DNA of 64,000 bases from Amycolatopsis lexingtonensis (GTDB lineage Bacteria > Actinomycetota > Actinomycetes > Mycobacteriales > Pseudonocardiaceae), in NCBI RefSeq assembly GCF_014873755.1, contig NZ_JADBEG010000001.1:2234501-2298500 (forward strand), written 5' to 3'. Under the pieces are notes generated by a model that was not told where the DNA came from, searched no databases, and was given only the letters and a program-made list of their open reading frames with translations. A program made the translations under genes and the position numbers. Below are positions 43,401 to 55,400 of the stretch, piece by piece; position 1 is the first letter of the stretch, and each line of letters begins with the position of its first letter.

Positions 43401-46400
43401 CCGGTCAGCTCCCACGCCCACGGGATGTTGTAGGTCGCCGACAGCCCGTCGAGGCGGTCGAGGAACCACAACCGCTGCTGCGCGAACGAAAGCGGCAGGA
43501 CGTCCGGCCGGTCGGCCGGCACCAGCGGCGGGCGGCTGCGGCGGCCCGGGTCCAGGACTTCGGCGAGCCGGGCCGGGGTCGGCGCGTCGAACACCGCCCG
43601 GATCGGCACTTCGACGCCGAGCAGCGCACGGACCCGGCTGACCAGGCGCGTCGCCAGCAGCGAATGCCCGCCCAGCGCGAAGAACCCGTCGTCCGGCCCG
43701 ACCGCCGGCACGCCGAGGACGTCGGCGAACAGTTCGCACAGGGCCTGCTCGGCCGGTGTGCGTGCAACGCGGCCCGAGGTCCGGATGTCCGGATCGGGCA
43801 GGGCGGCGCGGTCGAGCTTGCCGTTGGCGTTCACCGGCAGTTCCGGCAGCACGACGATCGCCGAGGGGACCGAGTACGCCGGCAACCGCGCCGCCAGCGA
43901 CGACCGCAACGCGGCCGGGTCGCCCGACGGCGCGACGTAGGCGATCAACCGGTTCGCCCGGGCGACGACGACCGCGCGGGCGACCGCGGCGTCGGCCTTC
44001 AGCGCGGCTTCGATCTCACCCGGCTCGACGCGGAAGCCGCGGACCTTGAGCTGCTGGTCGGCCCGGCCGAGGAAGTCGAGCGCGCCGTCGGGACGGCGGC
44101 GGACGAGGTCGCCGGTGCGGTACATCCGCTCCCCCGCTTCGAACGGCGAGGCCACGAACCGTTCCGCGGTCAGCGCCGGGCGCCCGAGGTAACCCCGGGC
44201 GAGGCCGGCGCCGGCCAGGTACAGCTCGCCGCGCACGCCCGGCGGCACCGGCCGCAACCCGGCGTCGAGGACGTACGCGCGGGTGTTCGCGACCGGCCGT
44301 CCGATGGCCACCGGCCCGCACTCCTGCGCGAGGCTGTCGCCGGCGACCTCCGAGCAGCCGTACAGGTTCACCAGTTTCGCCGACGGCCACCGCCGCGCGA
44401 CCTTTTCCGCGAGCGCCTCGGAAAGCGGCTCGCCGCTGGTGATCCACGTCGTCACCGAAGCGAACGCGTCGGCCTGGGTGTCTTCGGCGAAGGTGTCGAG
44501 GAGGCTCGGCACGACGGTCAGCACCTGGGCGCCGGACGTCCGGACGAGCTCGGCGAGCGCGTGCGGATCGGTGGCGGTCGCGTCGTCCGCGAGGACCACC
44601 GGGTCGCCCGCGACGAGGCCGCCGAGCAGCTCGGTCGAGCCGTCGATGAAGGTCAGCGCGCTCTTCGCGACCCGGACGCCTTCGGTGCGCCCGCGCCCCC
44701 AGTGCAGCCGGTTCGCCAAGGCGAGCTGGGTGCCCGCGACCGCCTTCGGGCGCCCGGTCGAGCCGGACGTGAAGATCACGTACGCCGGGTGGTCCGGGCG
44801 GATCAACGGCCAGACCGGTGCGGGCCCGGTGTCGCCGGGCCGGACCAGCCGGTCGCCGAAGCCGTCCTCGGCGATGACCAGGTGCGGCTTCGCGTCGGTG
44901 AGCATCAGTTCGACGCGCTCGGCCGGGTGGTTGAGGTCCAGCGGCAGGTAGGCGGCGCCGGTCTTGAGCACCGCCAGGAGCGCGACGACGAGGTCAGCCG
45001 ACCGCGGCAGCGCGACCGCCACGACCCGCTCCGGCCCCGCACCCCGCGCGAGCAGGGCACGGGCGAGCGTCGTGGCCCGCGTGTCCAGCTCCGCGTAGGT
45101 GAGCTGCTCGCTGCCGAAGACCAGCGCGGTGGCGTCCGGCGTCCGGGCCACCTGCGCCGCGAACAATTCACTGGTCGTTTCCGCGGGGAGGACGGTCGCC
45201 GGCGCGGGGGCGAGCTGGTCGTGCTCGGCGTCGGTGAGCAGGTCGACCGCGCCGATCCGGGTGTCCGGGTCGGCGACAACGGCCGCCAGCAGTGTCCGCA
45301 GCCGGGCCAGGATCGCCTCGACGCTCGCACGGTCGAAGACGTCGCTGTTGTACTCGGCCGTGCCGCGGATCCCGGCCTGGGTGCCGGGCGACTCGCCGAC
45401 GAAGAACACCAGGTCGGCGCGTGAAGTGCCGGTGCGGACCGGTTCCTCCACGACGGTCAGGCCCGGCAGGGTCAGGTCGGCGACGGCGTTGTTCTGCCAC
45501 GCCAGCATCGTCTGGAACAGCGGGTGGTACGCCAGCGACCGCGCCGGGTTCAGCGCCTCCACCAGCCGTTCGAACGGGACGTCCTGGTGGGCGTAGGCGT
45601 CCAGGCTGCGGTCCCGCACCCGGGCCACGAGGTCGCGGAACGTCGGGTCGCCGCCGGTGTCGACGCGCAGCACCAGGGTGTTGACGAAGAAGCCGACGAG
45701 GTCGTCGAGCGCCTGGTCGGTGCGCCCGGCGATGGACGTGCCGATCGGCACGTCGGTGCCCGCGCCGAGCCGGGTGAGCACCGCGGTGAGCCCGGCGTGC
45801 ACCACCATGAACACGCTGGCCCCGCACGCGCGAGCCAGGTCGACGAGTCCACTGTGCAGGCGCGCGTCCCAGCCGAAGGCGAACTGCTCGCCGCGGTAGG
45901 ACGCCTCCGCCGGGTGCGGCCGGTCGGTCGGCAGCTCGATCCGTTCCGGCAGCCCGGCGAGGGCTTCGCGCCAGTACGCCAGCTGCGGTTCGATCACCGG
46001 CTCGCCGAGGACGTCCCGCTGCCAGAGCGTGTAGTCCGCGTACTGCACCGGCAGCGGTGTCCACTGTGGAGCTTCACCGGCTTGCCGGGCGGTGTACGCC
46101 GTGGCGAGGTCGCGCCACAGCGGCGCGGTCGACCAGCCGTCGGAGGCGATGTGGTGGAACACCAGCACGAGGACGTGTTCCCGGGCGCCCAGCCGCAGCA
46201 GCTCCGCGCGCAACGGGAGCTCCGACTCCAGTTCGAACACCGTGCGAGCCGCTTCCGAGACCGCGTCGGCGAGCGTGGCGCCGGTGACCGCACGGACCGG
46301 CAGCGGGATCGAGACTTCTTCGAGCACCTGCTGCCGCGCTTCTCCGTTGATCTCGGGGAAGACCGTCCGCAGGGCTTCGTGGCGTTCGACCACATCGGAC

Positions 46401-49400
46401 AGTGCGGTGCGCAGCGCGTCGACGTCGAGCGCGCCGGTGAGCCGGACCGCGCTCGCCATGTTGTACGTCGCCGACGGGCCTTCGAGGCGGTGCAGGAACC
46501 ACAGCCGCTGCTGGGCGAACGACAACGGCAGCACGTCCGGCCGGGGCTCGGCGCGCGTCAGGGCGGGGCGGGCGGCCGAGGCGTCCGCGGCGGCCAGCAG
46601 CGTGGCGAGCCCGGCCACGGTCGGCGTTTCGAACACCGAGCGCACCTGCAGCTCGACGCCGAAGACCGCGCGCAGCCGCGCGACCAGCCGCGTCGCCATC
46701 AGGGAATGGCCACCGAGGGCGAAGAAGTCGTCGTCGACGCCGACCGAGGTGTCGAGGACTTCGGCGAAGAGCCCGCACAGGACCTCTTCGACCGGGGTCC
46801 GCGGCGCCCGCCCGGTGGTGGCGGCCTGCTTGTCGGGGCTCGGCAGCGCGCGGCGGTCGAGCTTGCCCGAGGCGAGCAGCGGCAGCCGGTCCAGGAGCAC
46901 GAACGCCGAGGGCACCATGTACTGCGGCAGCCGGTCGCGGACGTGCGCCCGCAGCGCCGCCACCAGCGCGCTCGTGTCCCGCTGCCCCGCCGGGTGGTTG
47001 CCGAGCGCCTCGAGGGCGGCGCGGACCGGGCGGGTGCGGTGGATCCGCGTCGGCGCACCGGTGGTGAACACGACTTCCAGCGTGCCCGCGTCCGCGGTCA
47101 GGGTCGCATACGCGCGGTAGCCGTGGCGCTCGCCGAGGGCGTGCAGGGTCTCCGGGTCCACCCCGGACGGCTCGCCGTCCAAAGCGGACAGTGCGGCATC
47201 GGCGTCCCCGCTCGCGAGCGCCGCGACGGCGGCCAGCTCACCGGACAGGCGGGCGTCGGGCACGCCGGTCACGCGCAGCCGGGCCGGGCCGTCGGCCAGC
47301 CGCGCTTCCAGCTCGGGAAGTGAGGTGAACGAGACGACGTCTTCGGCCACCGGCGCCGGCTTCGGGGCCTTCCGCAGCACGACGTCGTAGCGGTGCCGGG
47401 TCAGCTCGTTGTGCGCGTGGCCGCGCTTGACCCACAGGTCGACGTCGTCGAAGCCGTCGAGTTCCCGGCTCAGCGCCGTGAAGAAGTCCGGGTCGAGCAC
47501 CAGCTCGCCTTCCCGGGCGATCGCCTGGTCGGCGGCCGCGGCGTCCCGGCGGCCGTGGCGCAGCTCGGTCGCGGTCCGGAACGCGCGCAGCGAGCGCAGG
47601 TTCCGGATGTCGCCGAGGAAGACGACCCCGCCCGGCCGGACGCGCGCGGCGGCCGTGCGGATCACCTCGGCGAGGTAGCCGACGCTCGGGAAGTACTGCG
47701 CCACGGAGTTGATGATCACCGTGTCGAACGGCTCGGCGGGAAGCTCGCCCAGGTCGTGCGCCGGACGCGCGGCCAAGTGGACCTTGCTCGCGAACGGCGT
47801 CGCCGCGAGTTCGCGCCGCAGGTTGGCGATGGCCTGTTCGGACAGGTCGACGCCCCAGTACTCCTCGGCGTCCGGCGCGATCCTCGACAGGATCAGGCCA
47901 CTGCCGACGCCGATCTCCAGCACCCGCTTCGGCTTCAGCGAGCGGATGCGGTCGATCGTCGCCGCGTGCCACTCCCGCATCTCGTCCAGGGGGATCTCGG
48001 TGCCGTCGTAGCTGGAGTTCCAGCCGGTGAAGTTCTCCTCCAGCCCCCCGGCCGCCGCGTCGGTGAAGACGTTCTCGTGCAGCTCACGCCATTCGCCGAC
48101 GTGCTCCAGCTCCGCTTCTTCGTCCCGCCCCGCCGAGGGCACGGCGTAGGCGATGAGCCGGCCGTCCTGCGCGACGACGACGGACTGCCCGACGGCGGGG
48201 TGCTCGGCCAGCACGGACTCGATCTCGCCGAGCTCGATCCGGTAGCCGCGGATCTTGACCTGGTCGTCCGCGCGCCCGAGGAAGACCAAGCGGCCGTCCG
48301 GCAGCCACTTCACCAGGTCGCCAGTCCGGTAGAGGCGGCCGCCGGAACCGAACGGGTCCGCCACGAACCGCTCCGCCGTCAGCCCCGGCCGACCCAGGTA
48401 ACCCCGCGCCAGGCCGGAGCCCGCGAGGTACAGCTCCCCCACCACGCCGGGCGGGACCGGCCGCAGCCCCGCGTCGAGCACATACGCCCGGGTGCCGGGG
48501 TCGGGGATGCCGATCGGGACGACCGTCGCGCCCGCCAGCTCGGCCGGATCGCTCTCGCCGAGCGTCGAGTTGGTGGTCGCCTCGGTCGGGCCGTAGGCGT
48601 TGAACATCCGCCGTCCCGGCGCCCAGCGGCGCACCAGCTCCGGTGACACACGCTCGGTGCCCGCCAGCAGGACGCTGTCGCGCGGCAGGTCGAGGTCCGC
48701 CGGCATCGCGTCGAGCAGGGCGGGCGGCAGGATCATGAAGTCGACGGCGTGCCGGTGCGCGTACTCGGTCAGCGCGGGCCCGGCGACCCGGCGCTCGGCC
48801 GGGACGACCACCAGCCGGCCACCGGAGAGCAGTCCGAGGCACAGGTCCCAGAACGCGACGTCGAAGCTCGGCGACGCGAACTGCAGCACCCGGCTGTGCG
48901 GCCCGATGCCGAACCGCTCGACCTGCGTGGCGACCAGTTTCGCCACGCCGGAGTGCTGGAGCACGACGCCCTTCGGCCGCCCGGACGAACCGGACGTGTA
49001 GATCACGTAGGCCGCGTTCTCCGGCCGCACCGGCACCGCCGGGTCCACTGTGGACATCTCGCCCAGCGCCGGGTCGTCGAGCAGGACCCGCGGCAGGGTC
49101 GCGGGCAGCTTCGCCTCGACGTCCCGGGTCGTCACCACGCAGACCGGCCGCGCGTCCTCGGCCATGTAGGCGATCCGGTCGGCCGGGTAGTCGACGTCGA
49201 TCGGCAGGTAGGCGGCCCCGGCCTTGAGGACGGCCAGCTCCGCGATGATCATGTCCGGCGACCGCGGCACGGCCAGCGCGACCACCCGCTCGAGCCCGGC
49301 GCCCCGGGCGAGCAGCAGGTTCGCCAGCCGGTTGGCGTGGGCGTCCACTTCGGCGTAGGTGAGTTCCTCGTCCTCGAAGACGAGCGCCACCGCGTCCGGC

Positions 49401-52400
49401 GCCTCGGCGACGCGGCGGGCGAACATCCCGGGGAACGTCTCCGTGCCCGCCGGGTCGAGGGAACCGGCCCATTCGGTGAGCACGCGGTCCCGTTCGTCCC
49501 CGGCGAGGAGGTCGAGCGCACCGACCGGGCGGTCCGGTTCGGCCAGCGCCGCGCGCAGCAGCACTTCGAGGCGGCGCAGGATCGCGTCCGCGCCGGCGTG
49601 GTCGAAGACGTCGGCGTTGAACTCCAGCACGCCGTCGATCCCGGCTTCGCGCTCGGTCAGCGAGATCGCCAGGTCGAACTTCGACGTCCCGGTGGTCACC
49701 GGGATCTCGGAGACGGTCAGCCCGGGCAGGGTCACTTCGGCGCGGGCGTTGTTCTGCCCGGCGAGCATCACCTGGAACAGCGGGTGGTACGACAGCGACC
49801 GCGCCGGGTTCAGCACCTCGACCAGCCGCTCGAACGGCACGTCCTGGTGCGCGTACGCGTCCAGGTTGCGCTCGCGCACGCGGGCCACGAGGTCGCGGAA
49901 CGACGGCTCGCCGCCGGTGTCCACGCGCAGCACCAGGGTGTTGACGAAGAACCCGACGAGGTCGTCGAGCGCCTGGTCGGTGCGCCCGGCGATGGGCGAG
50001 CCGATCGGCACGTCGGTGCCCGCGCCCAGCCGTGTGAGGAGGGCGGCGAGGGCCGCGTGCACGACCATGAACACGCTGGCGCCGGACTCCCGGGCCAGTT
50101 CGGTCAAGCGGGCGTGCAGCCCGGCGTCCCAGCCGAAGGTGTGCAGCTCGCCGCGGAAGGTCGCGGTGGCCGGGTGCGGCCGGTCCAGCGGCAGCTCGAT
50201 CCGGTCCGGCACGCCGTCGAGCACGTCACGCCAGTACTCCAGCTGCGCGCTGAGGACGCTGTCGGGGTCGTCCTCGCGGCCGAGCAGCTCCCGTTGCCAA
50301 AGTGTGTAGTCCGCGTACTGCACCGGCAGCGGCGTCCACTGTGGAGTCTCCCCGGCGCGGCGGGCGGCGTAGGCCGTGGCGATGTCCCGCCACAGCGGGG
50401 CCATCGACCAGCCGTCGGAGGCGATGTGGTGGAACACCAGCGCGAACACGTGCTCGCCCGCGCCGGTCCGGAGCAGTCCCGCCCGCACCGGCACCTCGCG
50501 TTCGAGGTCGAAAGGCCCGCGGACGAGCCCGGTCAGGGCCGCGTCGAGGTCCGTGACCTCGCGCACCGGCAGCGTGACGTCTTCGGCCGGGAGGATGTCC
50601 TGGTACGGCAAACCGTCCCGCTGCGGGAACCGGGTCCGCAGAGCCTCGTGGCGGGCGACCACGTCGGTGAGGGCAGCCCGCAGCGCGTCGACGTCCAGTT
50701 CGCCTTCGAGGCGCATGACCAGCGGCACGTTGTAAGTGGCCGACGGCCCTTCGAGGTGGTGCAGGAACCACAGCCGCTGCTGGGCTCCGGACAGCGGCAC
50801 CAGTTCGGGCCGCCGCTGCCGGACCAGCGGCGGGCGCGCGGTCCCGCCCGCGGTGGCGAGCACCTCGGCCAGGCCCGCGGCGGTCGGGCGCTCGAACACC
50901 GACCGGACTTCCAGCTCGGCGGCCAGCGTGGTGCGGATGCGGGCGATCAGGCGGGTGGCCAGCAGGGAATGGCCGCCGAGGGCGAAGAAGCTGTCGTCCG
51001 GGCCGACGCGCGGCAGGCCGAGGACGTCGGCGAACAGCTCGCACAGCTGCCGTTCGAGCGGGGTCCGCGGTTCGCGGTCCGATGTCGGCGCCACCGGGTC
51101 CGGCGACGGCAGCGCGCGGCGGTCGAGCTTGCCGTTGGCGGTCACCGGGAGCGCGTCGAGGACGACGATCGCCGAGGGCACCATGTGTTCCGGTAGCCGC
51201 TCGGCGGCCAGCGCCCGCAGGTCCGCGGACAGGGTCCGGACGCGGCCGGGGTTGCCGGTGTAGGACAGCAAGCTCTGCGTCCCGGGCCGGAAAGCGCCGG
51301 CGGTCTCGCCCGTCGTGAACAGGACGTCCACCGAGCCGTCGCCGGCCCCGGACCAGGTGACGACCGTGCGGAAGCCGTGTGCCTCGCCGAGTTCGTACCA
51401 GTCCTCGGGGTCGACGCCGTCCGCGGTGCGGCCATGGGGGACACCGTCGACGCGCAGCCCGTCGCCGAGCCGCGCCGCGACCTCGTCCACAGTAGACACA
51501 TTCGTACCCCACGCGAGCACGGGGACGTCCGGCTCCGCCGCAGTGCCCGGCCGTAGCACGACGTCGTAGCGGTACTGGGTCAGCTCGTTGACGGCCCGGC
51601 CGCGCTTGACCCGGATGTCGGCGGCCACGCCGTCGAGACCGGCGAAGAACTCGGGTGCGACGAGGAGTTCCTTCTCCCGCAGCAGGCTCTGCTCGACGCC
51701 ACCACCGCGCGCCGCGGCCACCGCGGTGTGGAACGCCCGGACCTGGCGCAGGTCGCGGACGTCACCGACGAACAGCGCCCCGCCCGGGGCCAGCAGGTCC
51801 AGCGCCTTCCGCACGACCTCCAGCAGGTACCTCCCGCTCGGGAAGTACTGGACGACCGAGTTGAGCACGATCGTGTCGAAGAACCCGGACGGCAACCCGG
51901 CGAAGTCGGCGGCGTCGCCGGTGCGGAGTTCGACGCGCCCGGCGAGCGCGGGATCGGCCTCGACCCGGCGGCCCAGCGAGGCGATGACCTCGGCGGAGAA
52001 GTCCGTGCCCCAGTAGGTCTCGCAGTCCGGCGCCAGCTCGGTCAGCAGCAGGCCGGTGCCGACGCCGATCTCCAGCACCCGTTTCGGCTCTAGGGAGCGG
52101 ATCCGCGTGACGATGGCGTCGCGCCACTCGCACATCTCGGCGACCGGGATCGGCTCGCCGGTGTAGCTGGAGATCCACCCGGTGAAGACGTCGCCGTCCC
52201 CGGAGTACATCGAGTCGTACAGCTCGCGCCATCCGTCGACGTGCTCGGTCTCGCCGGCCGGGCTTTCGGAGTCGGCGGGCACGACGTAGCCGACCAGGCG
52301 AACGTCGCCCGGGCGGTCTTCGCGGGCCACGACCACGGCGTGGGCGACGTCGTCGTGCGCGGACAGCGTCGCGGCGATCTCGCCGGGTTCGACGCGGAAG

Positions 52401-55400
52401 CCGCGGATCTTGACCTGCTCGTCGCCGCGGCCGAGGAACTCGAGGACGCCGTCGGCGCGGAAGCGGGCCAGGTCGCCCGTGCGGTACATCCGCGCGCCGG
52501 GGGCGCCGAAGGGGTCGGCGACGAACCGCTCCGCGGTGAGCCCGGCCCGGCCGAGGTAGCCGCGGGCGAGCTGGACCCCGGCGAGGTACAGCTCGCCGGA
52601 CGTGCCGGGCGGCACCGGGCGCAGGGCGGCGTCGAGCACGTAGGTCCGGGTGTTCCAGACCGGGCGGCCGATCGGGACGGCGGTATCCACTGTGGACGTC
52701 CGCCAGGCGGTGACGTCGACCGAGGCTTCCGTGGGGCCGTAGAGGTTGTGCAGTTCGGCGTCGAGCACCCGGCCGAACTGCGCGACCGCGTCCGGCGGCA
52801 GCGCCTCCCCGCTGCAGAGGACCCGGCGCAGGCTCGTGCACTCCCCCGCCGCCGGTTCCTGCAGGAAGACCTGGAGCATCGACGGGACGAAGTGGACGGT
52901 CGTGATCCCGCGGTCGCGGATCAACCGGGCCAGGTAGGCGGGATCCTTGTGCCCGTCCGGTCGCGCGAGCACCTCGGTGGCGCCGGTGATCAGCGGCCAG
53001 AGGAACTCCCACACCGAGACGTCGAAGCTGGACGGCGTCTTCTGCAGCACGCGGTCGTCGCCGGTCAGGCCGTACTCGTCCTGCATCCACAGCAGCCGGT
53101 TGACGATGCCCTCGTGCGGCACGACGACACCCTTGGGGCGGCCCGTCGACCCGGACGTGTAGATCACGTACGCCGGGTTTTCCGGCCGCACCACGACGTC
53201 GAGCGGTTCGCCGGAGACTCCGGCGACGGTGTCCGGGTCGTCGAGGAGCAGGGCACCGGGGACGGCGGTCTCGCCGACGGCCAGCACCAGCGCCGGAGCG
53301 GCGTCTTCGAGCATGAACGCGATGCGCTCGGCGGGGTAGCCCGGGTCGAGCGGCAGGTACGCCGCGCCCGTCTTGAGCACGGCGAGGATCGCCGTCACCA
53401 GGTGCGTCGAGCGCGGCAGCGCGAGGGCGACCACGCGCTCGGGCCCGGCGCCCCGCGCGGCCAGCACGCGGGCGAGGCGGTTCGAGGCGGCGTCCAGCTC
53501 GGCGTAGCTGAGCTCTTCGTCCTCGAAGACCAGCGCGGGGTGGCCCGGGGTGCGGGCGGCCTGGGCGGCGAACAGCTCGGGCACGGTGACCGCGGGAACG
53601 TCCTCGACCGGGCCCGACCAGGTCGCTTCGAGGCCGTCACGCTCGGCCGGCGTCAGCACGTCGAGGGTGCCGAGCCGGCGGTCCGGGGCCGCGACGACCT
53701 GGCGGAGCAGGACTTCCAGCCGGTCGAGGAGCCCGGTCACCGTGGCCCGGTCGAACACCTCGGCGTTGAACTCGGCCTGGCCGTGCAGCCCGTCGGCGCG
53801 TTCGGTGAAGGAGAACCAGAGGTCGAACTTGGCCGTGCCGGTGCCGACCGGCTGCTCGGTGACGGTCAGCCCGGGCAGCTCGACGCCGGTGCCGGGGGTG
53901 TTCTGCCAGGCGAGCATGGTCTGAAACAGCGGGTGGTGCGCCAGCGACCGCGCCGGGTTGACCGCTTCGACGAGCCGCTCGAACGGCACGTCCTGGTGCG
54001 CGTAGGCGTCCAGGCTGCGCTCGCGCACCCGGGCGACGAGGTCGCGGAAGGACGGGTCGCCGCCGGTGTCGACGCGCAGCACCAGGGTGTTGACGAAGAA
54101 CCCGACCAGGTCGTCCAGCGCCGGGTCGGTGCGGCCGGCGATCGGGGTGCCGATCGGGATGTCCGTGCCGCCGCCGAGCCGGGACAGCAACGCGGTCAGG
54201 CCCGCGTGCACGACCATGAACGGGCTCGCGCCGCACGCCCGCGCGAGGTCGGCGAGGCTCGCCTGGAGCCCGGCGTCCCAGGCGAAGGTGAAGAAACCAC
54301 CGCGGTAGGCGGAGACCGCCGGGTGCGGGCGGTCGAGCGGGAGGGGAATCCGCTCGGGCAAGCCGTCGAGCGCGCCGCGCCAGTAGTCGAGCTGCGCGCT
54401 CTCTTCGGCGGCGAGGAGTTCGCGTTGCCAGAGGGTGTAGTCCGCGTACTGCACCGGCAGCGGGGTCCACTCGGGAGCGTCGCCGCGGAGCCGGGCGCGG
54501 TAGGCCGTGGCGATGTCCTGCCAGAGCGGGGACAGCGACCAGCCGTCGGCGGCGATGTGGTGCACGACCAGGACGAGCACGTGCCGTCGCGGGTCCACGG
54601 CCAGCAGCTCGGCACGCACCGGGACGCCGGCACCGAGGTCGAAGACCCGACGCACGAGAGCGTCCACTTCGGCGTCCACATCGGACACTTCGCGGACGGT
54701 CAACTCGACCGTCCCTTCCGGAAGGACTTCCTGGTACGGCACGCCGTCGACGACCGGGAAGACCGTGCGCAGCACCTCGTGCCGGGCCAGGACGTCGTTC
54801 AGCGCCGAGCGCAGCGCGTCGACGTCCAGCTCGCCGGACAGGCGCATGACCAGCGGGACGTTGTAGGTCGCCGACCCGCCTTCGAGACCGTGCAGGAACC
54901 ACAGCCGCTGCTGCGCGAACGAGAGCGGCAGCCGGTTTGGCCGCTCGGTGACGCGGGTCAGCGGACGCCGTTCGGTGCCGGTGACGGGCCCGGCGAGGAG
55001 TTCGGCGAGCGCGGCCGGGGTCGGCGCGTCGAACACCGCGCGCACCGGCACCTCGGCGCCGACGGCCGCGCGGATGCGCTGGATCAGCCGGGTCGCCAGG
55101 AGGGAATGCCCGCCGAGTGCGAAGAAGTCGTCGTCCGGGCCGGCCTGCGGCACGCCGAGGACGTCGGCGAACATCTCGCACAGCAGCTGCTCGACGGGGT
55201 TGCGGGGCGCGCGGCCCGGCCCGGCGGTGAACCGTTCCGGGCTCGGCAGCGCCTTGCGGTCGAGCTTGCCCGAAGCCAGCACCGGCAGCTTGTCCAGCAC
55301 GACGAACGCCGACGGCACCATGTAGAGCGGCAGCCGGTCGCGCACGTGCGCCCGCAGCGACGCAACGAACGCGCCGGTCTCCCGCCGGGCCGCCGGGTTG

